Assembly (NCBI GenBank): GCA_017466455.1
Contig: JAFTUD010000038.1
Coordinates: 1 to 32,160, forward strand
Origin: Clostridia bacterium
GTDB taxonomy: Bacteria; Bacillota_A; Clostridia; Oscillospirales; CAG-272
Direction: 5' to 3'
Length of the DNA: 32,160 bases
Shown: positions 25,575-32,160 of the stretch, in pieces
Layout of the letters: the number at the start of each line of letters is the position of its first letter
How positions within the stretch are numbered: position 1 is the first letter of the stretch
Position numbers and translations under genes: made by a program
The notes under the pieces: generated by a model
Told to the model about the DNA's origin: nothing
What the model saw: only the letters and a program-made list of their open reading frames with translations
The model's database searches: none

Positions 25575-26387
25575 ATGATTATTGATTTCCACACGCACAT
25601 CTTCCCCGATAGGATTGCAAATGCCACAATATCCGCACTGTCTGAAAATGCGTCTATTCCACCCCATTCAAACGGGGCGTATGACGGACTTTATGACAGC
25701 ATGAGGCGCGCGGGCGTTGATATTTCGGTAAATCTTCCCGTTGTCACCCGCCCGACGCAGTTTGACTCCATTACCGCATTTGCAAGCCAAATAAACCAAA
25801 AAGCAGGCACATTCCCCCGTGTAATCTCGTTTGCCGGCATTCATCCCGATGATGATGACTACGAATGTCACCTTGAGTCCGTTAAGAAAATGGGATTTCT
25901 CGGAATAAAGCTTCACCCCGACTATCAAGGCGTCTTTTTTGATGATGAAAGATATATAAGAATTTTAAAAAAGGCGAAGGAGCTTGACTTAATTACCGTC
26001 ACCCACGCAGGCTTTGACGGAGCGTTTGTAGGTCAAGAGATAAAATGCACGCCGAGGCGTGCCGTAAACGCCCTTGATAAAATCGGCGGATACGGTAAGC
26101 TCGTTTTTGCGCACATGGGAGCAAATGAGCTTTTTGATGAGGTATATTCAACCCTTGCGGGGGAGAATGTTTACTTTGACACATCATATGTTTTACCGCA
26201 TATAAAAAAGGAGCTTCTTTTCAAAATCATAGAAAAGCACTCCGAGGATAAAATCCTGTTTGCAACGGATAGCCCATGGCAGGGGCAGAAGGAGCAAATT
26301 TCGATTTTAAAATCATATTCCCTTGGGGATGTGGTTGAAAATAAGATATTTTACGAAAACGCAAGCAAGCTTCTGAAGCTAAATTAA
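25575..26387 (+). CDS. Amidohydrolase-family metal-dependent hydrolase
   Basis: The 270-residue TIM-barrel-type protein has the N-terminal HxH metal site H6-T-H8 in DFHTHIFPD, K112 and H114 in GIKLHPDYQ, H144 in VTHAGFDGAF, H180 in FAHMGANE, and D232 in FATDSPWQGQ. This is the amidohydrolase-2 layout (ACMSD-like). It starts five bases after the ACT gene and ends 19 bases before the aminotransferase, so it is in the operon. The substrate is unknown; a decarboxylation or amide-hydrolysis step on an aryl compound is possible. Confidence 0.9.
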   Translation: MIIDFHTHIFPDRIANATISALSENASIPPHSNGAYDGLYDSMRRAGVDISVNLPVVTRPTQFDSITAFASQINQKAGTFPRVISFAGIHPDDDDYECHLESVKKMGFLGIKLHPDYQGVFFDDERYIRILKKAKELDLITVTHAGFDGAFVGQEIKCTPRRAVNALDKIGGYGKLVFAHMGANELFDEVYSTLAGENVYFDTSYVLPHIKKELLFKIIEKHSEDKILFATDSPWQGQKEQISILKSYSLGDVVENKIFYENASKLLKLN

Positions 26388-26406
26388 GCGTAAAAAAGAG
26401 GTAAAT

Positions 26407-27597
26407 ATGTTTAATGAAAAAATGTATGCCCTCGGTAGCAAGCGCTCGGTAATCCGTGAGATTTTTGAGTATTGCAAGACAAGGGCAAATGAAATAGGCG
26501 CGGACAAGGTGTTTGATTTCAGTATAGGAAATCCAAGCGTGCCTGCCCCAAAGGAGCTAAGTGATGCAATTTTGAAGCTCGTTAGCGAGCAGGACCCCGT
26601 TTCCCTTCACGGCTACACCTCGGCGCAGGGAGATGCCACGGTAAGAGAGGCAATAGCAAGCGATATAAACGCTCGCTTCGGCGCAGGAGTTAGCGCAAAT
26701 AACATCTATATGACCTGTGGCGCTGCCGCATCGCTTACGATTTCATTAAGAGCCCTTATTGAAAACGGCGAGGAATGTATCGTATTTGCACCGTTTTTCA
26801 CCGAGTATAGGGTGTTTATTGAAAACGCGGGCGGTAAGGTAGTCGTTTCTACCCCGATGCCGAAAACCTTCCAAATCGACATAAACGATTTTGAGAGTAA
26901 AATCACCGAAAAAACGAGGGCAGTTATCGTAAACTCTCCAAACAACCCAAGCGGAGTTGTATACAGCGAGGAAACTATCGTTGCCCTTTGCGACACACTA
27001 AGAAAAAAGGAGAAGGAATACGCACATCCAATCTACCTTATCGCAGATGAGCCGTACCGTGAGCTTGTGTTTGACGGTATTGATGTTCCGTACCTTATGA
27101 ATTATTACGATAATACCATCGTGTGCTACTCCTATTCCAAGGCGCTCTCCCTTCCGGGCGAGAGAATAGGCTATATCGCGGTTAGTCCCAAGGCGCAACA
27201 CTCACAGGATTTGTACCTCGCGGTTTGCGGTGCGGGCCGTTCGCTTGGCTATGTATGCGCTCCAAGCCTTTTCCAAATGGTAATAAGAGATACAATAGGC
27301 GCCAAGGTTGATGTTAATATCTATAAGGAAAACAGAGATATTCTCTATGGCGCGCTGACCGAATACGGATATGAGTGCGTTAGCCCCGACGGAGCATTTT
27401 ACCTCTTTGTAAAGGCTCTTGAGGATGATGCCTATAAATTCTTTGAAAGGGCAAAATCAAAGGAAATTTTGGTCGTGCCCTGTGATGATTTCGGCGTTTC
27501 GGGCTATGTAAGAATTGCATACTGTGTTGATAAGCAAAGAATTGTAAATGCCTTGCCCGCCTTCAAGGCGCTTGCCGAGGAATATAAAAACAGCTGA
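26407..27597 (+). CDS. PLP-dependent aminotransferase, class I/II
   Basis: The 396-residue fold-type I enzyme has the PLP lysine K245 in CYSYSKALSLPGERIGY, D214 and Y217 in IADEPYREL, N180 in NSPNNPSGV, and CGAAASL near residue 104. The overall layout resembles aspartate/aromatic aminotransferases. By its place at the end of the ior/paaK operon it would convert aromatic amino acids to aryl-pyruvates (or the reverse), feeding IOR. The substrate is inferred, not shown. AAGAGG precedes the ATG. Confidence 0.93.
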   Translation: MFNEKMYALGSKRSVIREIFEYCKTRANEIGADKVFDFSIGNPSVPAPKELSDAILKLVSEQDPVSLHGYTSAQGDATVREAIASDINARFGAGVSANNIYMTCGAAASLTISLRALIENGEECIVFAPFFTEYRVFIENAGGKVVVSTPMPKTFQIDINDFESKITEKTRAVIVNSPNNPSGVVYSEETIVALCDTLRKKEKEYAHPIYLIADEPYRELVFDGIDVPYLMNYYDNTIVCYSYSKALSLPGERIGYIAVSPKAQHSQDLYLAVCGAGRSLGYVCAPSLFQMVIRDTIGAKVDVNIYKENRDILYGALTEYGYECVSPDGAFYLFVKALEDDAYKFFERAKSKEILVVPCDDFGVSGYVRIAYCVDKQRIVNALPAFKALAEEYKNS

Positions 27598-27702
27598 CCC
27601 CCGTCAGGCATACCTGCCAAGGGGCGGTAAATGTCAGCCGCAAAGACCCACAAGGGGTAAATAATGTAGCCCCCAATGGCGGATTTAATCACAAATCAAC
27701 TT
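27598..27702 (+). other. GC-rich, structured spacer after the operon
   Basis: This stretch between the aminotransferase stop and its terminator contains CCCGTCAGGCATA (27600-27612), shared as a reverse complement with 32074-32086, and further self-complementary pieces (CCTGCCAAGGGGCGG, GTCAGCCGC, CCCAATGGCGG). No ORF is supported. It could be a degenerate repetitive element or part of the 3' untranslated region. Confidence 0.4.
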
Positions 27703-27735
27703 CAAAAATCGCACCCTGTGTGCGATTTTTGTGCT
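27703..27735 (+). terminator. Rho-independent terminator of the ior/paaK operon
   Basis: CAAAAATCGCAC / GTGCGATTTTTG is a perfect 12-bp stem with a five-base loop, followed by TGCTTTT. It lies about 105 bases after the aminotransferase stop. Confidence 0.85.
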
Positions 27736-27783
27736 TTTAGTGTATTTTTACTGTATTTTTTCACATTCCCGTCACATTTACTC

Positions 27784-27812
27784 TTGACATAGATGTATAT
27801 TTGTGGTAAAAT
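27784..27812 (+). promoter_or_regulatory. Promoter of the putP-like gene
   Basis: TTGACA (27784-27789) and TAAAAT (27807-27812) with a 17-base spacer, 37 bases before the ATG. Confidence 0.85.
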
Positions 27813-27848
27813 AGAGCATATATTATTTTTATTATATAGGAGAAGAAA

Positions 27849-29450
27849 ATGGAGTATAAGTATAAAATTCTTATAATCATGATAGCTTACATGGCGGTAG
27901 TTATAGGAATAGGCATCTATTTCTTTAAACGCGCACAAAAAAGCTCTGAAAACTATTTCCTTGGTGGCCGTACACTCGGTCCTTGGGTAACCGCAATGAG
28001 TGCCGAGGCATCGGATATGAGTGGTTGGCTTCTTATGGGTCTTCCCGGTCTTGCATACTGGTGCGGACTTTCAAGCGTATTTTGGACTGCGCTCGGTCTT
28101 GCAATCGGTACATATGTAAACTGGCTCTTAGTTGCGAAAAGGCTTCGTAACTACTCACAAATCTCAGGAAATTCAATCACAGTCCCCGACTTCTTCAGTA
28201 ACCGCTTCAAGGAGAAGAAAAAGGTCATTCTTGGAATTTCCGCAGTGTTCATCTTCGTATTCTTCGCAGTTTACGCGTCCTCATGCTTTGCAACAGTAGG
28301 AAAGCTTTTCTCATCACTGTTCGGCTTTGACTATCACGCAATGCTCGTAGTAGGCGCGGTATTCGTTGTTGCCTATACGCTTATCGGTGGCTTCTTGGCG
28401 GAGAGCGTGTCTGACTTTATGCAGGCAATCGTAATGATAATTGCACTCGTTACCGTAATCGGAGTCGGCGTTGTTAAATCGGGAGGCTTTGGCGAGGTTA
28501 TTGAAAACGCAAAGGCTATTGACGGCTTCTGGTCATTCTTCAACACCGCAACACCTATTACCGACGCAAACGGTGAACAGCTTGCCGTTGGCTCAGCCCC
28601 CCTCTTTGGCGAGGCAGGAAAATTCGGATTTTGGAGCATCATCTCCGAGCTTGCTTGGGGTCTTGGCTACTTTGGCGTTCCGCAGGTTCTCCTTCGCTTT
28701 ATGGCAATCCGTAAGCCAGGCGAAATCAAGCGCTCGAGAATTATCGCAACCGTATGGGTTGTAATCTCCCTTGCAGCCGCAGTTCTTATCGGTGTAATGG
28801 GTAGAACCCTTGTTCCTACATCTGACCTTCTCAATTCAAAGAGTGGCGCGGAAAACATTCTTATCGTATTCTCCGAGAGCTTCCTGCCCGTTCTTATAGC
28901 AGGCGTTATTATGGCAGGAATTCTCGCCGCAACAATTTCATCATCTGACTCATACCTTCTTATCGCATCAAGCGCCGTTTCCGCAAATATCTATAAGGGT
29001 ATTATGAAAAAGGATAAGGCTGACGATAAGGTTGTAATGTGGATTTCAAGAATTACCGTTTTGGTAATCGCCCTTGCAGGAATTGTAATCGCATGGGATA
29101 AGGATAGCGTTATATTCGGTATTGTTTCATTTGCGTGGGCAGGCTTCGGCGCAACCTTCGGTCCGCTTATGCTGTTCTCCCTCTTCTGGAAGAGAGTAAC
29201 AAAGCAGGGCGCAATCGCAGGTATGCTCACAGGCGGAATCAGCGTATTCCTTTGGGAGTTCGTATTCACTAAGTTCCTTGCTGAAAAGATTGCCTTCTTC
29301 GGCATCTATGAGCTGCTTCCCGCATTCGTTCTTTCAAGCATCGTAATCGTTGTTGTATCGCTTCTTACTAAGGAGCCCGACGGCGAAATTATCGAGGAAT
29401 TTGAAAGGGCAAAAAGAGGCGAAATTGAGGAAGCTCCCGTTGAGGCATAA
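27849..29450 (+). CDS. putP: PutP-like sodium/proline symporter
   Basis: PutP imports proline with Na+. The 533-residue protein begins with the family pattern SAEASDMSGWLLMGLPG (51-67), which matches E. coli PutP closely and contains residues of the Na+ and proline sites. Further SSS motifs are GGFLAESVSDFMQAIVM and ATISSSDSYLLIASSAVSANIYKG. It has about 13 membrane segments and a charged, acidic C-terminus. AGGAGAAGAAA precedes the ATG. It has its own promoter and terminator, so it is separate from the other symporter upstream. Proline as substrate is a family-based inference. Confidence 0.93.
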   Translation: MEYKYKILIIMIAYMAVVIGIGIYFFKRAQKSSENYFLGGRTLGPWVTAMSAEASDMSGWLLMGLPGLAYWCGLSSVFWTALGLAIGTYVNWLLVAKRLRNYSQISGNSITVPDFFSNRFKEKKKVILGISAVFIFVFFAVYASSCFATVGKLFSSLFGFDYHAMLVVGAVFVVAYTLIGGFLAESVSDFMQAIVMIIALVTVIGVGVVKSGGFGEVIENAKAIDGFWSFFNTATPITDANGEQLAVGSAPLFGEAGKFGFWSIISELAWGLGYFGVPQVLLRFMAIRKPGEIKRSRIIATVWVVISLAAAVLIGVMGRTLVPTSDLLNSKSGAENILIVFSESFLPVLIAGVIMAGILAATISSSDSYLLIASSAVSANIYKGIMKKDKADDKVVMWISRITVLVIALAGIVIAWDKDSVIFGIVSFAWAGFGATFGPLMLFSLFWKRVTKQGAIAGMLTGGISVFLWEFVFTKFLAEKIAFFGIYELLPAFVLSSIVIVVVSLLTKEPDGEIIEEFERAKRGEIEEAPVEA

Positions 29451-29460
29451 TCACAAAAAT

Positions 29461-29492
29461 AAAAGACTGTTGCTACTGCAACAGTCTTTTTT
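29461..29492 (+). terminator. Rho-independent terminator of the putP-like gene
   Basis: AAAAGACTGTTGC / GCAACAGTCTTTTTT is a near-perfect stem with a TACT loop and T-run, 11 bases after the stop. The remaining spacer to 29714 has a small GCGGTG / CACCGC hairpin at 29583-29597 and several TTCCGCA-type repeats, but no gene. Confidence 0.9.
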
Positions 29493-29714
29493 GTTTAATT
29501 TAAAGAGCGCCTTGATAAATTTTAATATCGTTTGGTCCGGATTGCTTATACACTCCCCGAGCAATTTTCCTCACACCTGCTCGCGGTGGCTCACCGCCAT
29601 TCCGCACTCCGCACTACGACTCCCTACGGTCGCATGTATGGGTAATTCTAATGAAAACAAGTTTTCAAGAATTACGACATCCGCATTCCGCATTTACGAA
29701 GCACCGTTCCGCAT

Positions 29715-30389
29715 TTATTTATCAAAAATACGCAGTCCCGCCGTTTCGGAAACAGGAAGCGAGAATACAACCGCATGCGCAGGAGTGCTGGGTCCTGCCT
29801 TGTCCATAATAGCCTGCATAATATTCTTCTTGTTCTCACGGGTAGAAACAATATAAAACATATCCTTTTCCTCGGCAAGCGTAACACCGAGAAATCTATC
29901 TCCGCCGGTGCCTCTTGCATGGACGAGCGTTCCGCCACCTGCGCCAACCTCACGGGCTGCGTCCATAATTATATCGGCGTGACCTCTTTCGCTTATAACA
30001 ACGATAAGCTCTGTTTGACAATCTGCCATATCCTTTACCTCGTATTCGTTTTCATCATTCAAATGCCCGTTTGCAAATGCTTCAAGCGCGCGCTTGCCAC
30101 CAAAGCTTGAAAGCGGAATTGCAACCGAAATTCCCCTGTTGGGAAGGTCAATAGCCATCTCCCTTGTGAGCCTTTTTATAAGCTCCGCCATTTTGTTTCC
30201 CGTCACAATACAGTAATGCACCGTCTTTGTCGTTTCCTCAAGACCAAAGAGGTCAAGCGTCTTTTGCCGTGCGGTTCCGGAGGCAGGCGTGCTATAAATG
30301 ATAGGAACATCGCATTTGTTAAAAAATGCGGTAAAATCATCACAATCCGCGCGGTTTGTAATGGTAATCATAAGATACATTTTTTGCAT
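29715..30389 (-). CDS. Tandem P-II-like regulatory protein
   Basis: The 224-residue protein has two P-II-like (GlnB-fold) halves: residues about 1-110 (MYLMITITNRADCDDF ... SVAIPLSSFGG) and about 118-224 (TELIVVISERGHADIIMDAAREVGAGGGTLVHARGT, with the flexible GGTLVHARGTGGDRFLG loop and KKNIMQAIMDKAG). Such proteins usually form trimers that bind nucleotides. AAAGGAG precedes the ATG. It lies 11 bases after the DUF1538 gene, so it likely regulates that transporter as P-II proteins regulate neighbouring membrane partners. Ligand and trigger are unknown. Confidence 0.85.
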   Translation of the reverse strand: MQKMYLMITITNRADCDDFTAFFNKCDVPIIYSTPASGTARQKTLDLFGLEETTKTVHYCIVTGNKMAELIKRLTREMAIDLPNRGISVAIPLSSFGGKRALEAFANGHLNDENEYEVKDMADCQTELIVVISERGHADIIMDAAREVGAGGGTLVHARGTGGDRFLGVTLAEEKDMFYIVSTRENKKNIMQAIMDKAGPSTPAHAVVFSLPVSETAGLRIFDK

Positions 30390-30400
30390 AGCCGTCTCCT

Positions 30401-32020
30401 TTAATCAAAATCGATAATTTCATTATCCAGAAGAGCGTTGATTTCGGGCACAGAAACAATTTGAATTTCGCCTGTTTCCTCATCGTACTCAAATATAGGA
30501 TTTTTCTCATTAAGGTCGATAATCTCCTCAAGCGAAATAGCAGGAGTGGTTTGAGCCCTTCTGAGCTTAGCCTTGTAAACGACACCAAGCACCTGAATAG
30601 CGATAAGCGGAGTCATCGCAACCATAGCAACCGTACCGAATGCGTCAGTCGCTACATTGTTTCCCGATGCACGGCATACGCCTATTGCAAAGGGAAGCAG
30701 GAATGTCGAGGTCATCGCACCCGAGGCAACTCCGCCCGAGTCAAATGCTATCGATGAGAATATTTCGGGCACGAAGAATGTAAGCGCAAACGCGGTTACA
30801 TATCCGGGAATAAGAAAATACATGATTGAAATGCCGGTAAGCGCCCTTAGCATCGCAATTCCAACCGAAATTGCAACACCTATCTCAAGCGCGAAGGCGA
30901 GTGCCTTCTTCGGAATAGCGCCAGAGGTAACATCCTCAACCTGCTTTTGTAGCACCTGTACCGCAGGCTCTGCCGCTACGATAAAGAAGCCGATTATCAT
31001 ACCGATAGGAATTACAGCGAATGAAAAGCTACTGTCGCCAAGCGCCGAGCCGAGCAAATAGCCCGCAGGCATAAATCCGACATTTGCGCCCGTCAGGAAT
31101 AAAACAAGACCGACAAATGTGTAAATAAGACCGATAAGAATTTTAATAAGACGCTTTTTTGAAAGTGGCTTTGAAAGCGCCTGATAAACGAAGAAGAATA
31201 CGACAATAGGAAGCACCGCCTTTGTAACCTCAATGATGTAGTGAGGCAGGCTCGACAGGTAATTCCAGCCAAGCTCCCTTGAGCTTTCCATCTCGTTTAT
31301 TATAAAGCTCGTTCCGTCAGAGCCGACAGGATTGTAAATAAGTCCAAGCACCAATACCGCGATTATAGGACCTATTGAGCAAAGCGAAACAAGACCGAAG
31401 GAGTCGTTTGTTTCCTCGGCATCGGAGCGTATAGAGGATACACCGACACCAAGCGCCATAATAAACGGCACAGTCATAGGACCCGTTGTAACTCCGCCGG
31501 AGTCAAACGCCACCGACCAAAAATCGGGATTTACAAAAATTGCCAGAGCAAATGCGATAATGTAGAAGCCGAGAAGCAGGAAGCGGAGCTTCACACCGAA
31601 AAGTATGCGTAGCATAGCGACAACCAAAAATGCGCCGACGCCTATTGAAACCGATAAAACAAGCAGAAAGCTCGGCTTGATTGACGGCACATAGGTTGCA
31701 AGCACCTGTAAATCGGGCTCGGACATCGTAATCATAACACCTACAAGGAAGGAAAGAATAACGACGAGCCAAATCTTTCGTGAGCGTGTCATTTGCACGC
31801 CGACATATTCACCCATCGGCGTCATTGATGTCTCCGCACCGAGCGTAAAAAGCGCAATTCCGACTATAAGTATAGCCGAGCCGAAGATAAACGATGTAAA
31901 CGCCGATATTTCAATAGGAGAAACGCTAAGACACAGCAGTAAAACTATCGCCGAAATAGGTAAAACGCTCTTTGCCGACTCGGTTAGCTTCTCCTTTAAA
32001 ACAGTTTTGTTTTTAAACAT
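30401..32020 (-). CDS. DUF1538 membrane protein
   Basis: The 539-residue protein has about 12-14 hydrophobic segments and an internal duplication: each half has an FDSGGV motif, VAFDSGGVTTGPMTVPFIMALGVG near residue 172 and IAFDSGGVASGAMTSTFLLPFAIG near 425, and each begins with GSAI/GSAL-like membrane repeats. This is the DUF1538 family, whose members are thought to be transporters; no substrate is established to my knowledge. A charged C-terminal tail (about 480-539) could contact the adjacent P-II-like protein. A GAGGACC precedes the ATG. No clear promoter is seen before the window edge. Confidence 0.9.
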   Translation of the reverse strand: MFKNKTVLKEKLTESAKSVLPISAIVLLLCLSVSPIEISAFTSFIFGSAILIVGIALFTLGAETSMTPMGEYVGVQMTRSRKIWLVVILSFLVGVMITMSEPDLQVLATYVPSIKPSFLLVLSVSIGVGAFLVVAMLRILFGVKLRFLLLGFYIIAFALAIFVNPDFWSVAFDSGGVTTGPMTVPFIMALGVGVSSIRSDAEETNDSFGLVSLCSIGPIIAVLVLGLIYNPVGSDGTSFIINEMESSRELGWNYLSSLPHYIIEVTKAVLPIVVFFFVYQALSKPLSKKRLIKILIGLIYTFVGLVLFLTGANVGFMPAGYLLGSALGDSSFSFAVIPIGMIIGFFIVAAEPAVQVLQKQVEDVTSGAIPKKALAFALEIGVAISVGIAMLRALTGISIMYFLIPGYVTAFALTFFVPEIFSSIAFDSGGVASGAMTSTFLLPFAIGVCRASGNNVATDAFGTVAMVAMTPLIAIQVLGVVYKAKLRRAQTTPAISLEEIIDLNEKNPIFEYDEETGEIQIVSVPEINALLDNEIIDFD

Positions 32021-32080
32021 TTCAAGGTCCTCAAATATTAGTAAATAAAGCGCCGAGAAAGCGCCTTAGGGTTTATGCCT

Positions 32081-32126
32081 GACGGGAATGGAACGAACCA
32101 GTTTTGGAACGGACAAAAGTCCCGTC
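32081..32126. repeat. Inverted-repeat leader before the DUF1538 gene
   Basis: GACGGGA (32081-32087) and TCCCGTC (32120-32126) are perfectly complementary and enclose two direct copies of GGAACG. The element lies 60-105 bases upstream of the DUF1538 start on the minus strand, in the position of a 5' leader or operator. Its left edge belongs to the 13-bp match with 27600-27612. The remaining sequence to the window end is AT-rich and I see no gene. Confidence 0.5.
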
Positions 32127-32160
32127 TTCTGTGTTAAAATTTTTTGAAATATTTTTATAT

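Noticed and set aside
29575..29714. tRNA-like or structured RNA in the spacer after putP
   Set aside because: Only a 6-bp hairpin and short TTCCGCA-type repeats are visible; no cloverleaf or known RNA motif.

Overview
The window is a gene-dense stretch of a low-to-moderate GC, strictly anaerobic Bacillota chromosome, most likely an uncultured gut or rumen member of the class Clostridia. This rests on AGGAG-type ribosome binding sites, TTGACA-N17-TAAAAT promoters, Rho-independent terminators, an oxygen-sensitive indolepyruvate:ferredoxin oxidoreductase, a NrdR regulator, a Clostridia-type large serine recombinase remnant and a B. subtilis-like Pho box. The species cannot be named from this sequence alone.

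Layout. 1-2744: 3' end of aspS, an NhaC-family antiporter with two unusual CxxCxGxG motifs, and nrdR. 2745-4816: terminator-like hairpins, an unrecognised lipoprotein, then a promoter and cobalamin riboswitch driving a small DUF4430 (transcobalamin C-terminal-like) lipoprotein. 4817-6120: a decayed mobile-element scar (serine recombinase C-terminus, a small Cys-rich ORF, and a 5'-truncated HhH/glycosylase-like fragment). 6121-8369: minus-strand rbfA - DHH phosphoesterase (nrnA-like) - truB operon with overlapping genes. 8617-9015: a YccF-type membrane protein. 9207-15842: a complete minus-strand phosphate regulon (pstS - fused pstCA - pstB - phoU - phoP-like - phoR-like) preceded by an 11-bp-phased Pho box. 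16101-18287: a divergent nicotinamidase-like hydrolase and the bifunctional NAD(P)HX repair enzyme, whose 3' end carries a 20-bp tandem repeat. 18649-27597: an operon with a sodium symporter, two phenylacetate-CoA ligase paralogs flanking iorAB, a double ACT protein, an amidohydrolase and an aminotransferase. 27849-29450: a PutP-like proline symporter with its own promoter. 29715-32020: a tandem P-II-like protein with a DUF1538 membrane protein.

How the genes work together. The 9-kb arylacetate operon contains the enzymes to connect aromatic amino acids, aryl-pyruvates, aryl-acetyl-CoA and free arylacetates; it could run as amino acid fermentation or in reverse as arylacetate assimilation. 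The phosphate block is self-contained: sensor, regulator, transporter, PhoU and a candidate operator. The most distinctive observations are the domain order of PstS (its two halves are circularly permuted) next to a PstC-PstA fusion, the lone riboswitch-controlled DUF4430 lipoprotein, the duplicated-ligase IOR operon, and the P-II/DUF1538 pair.
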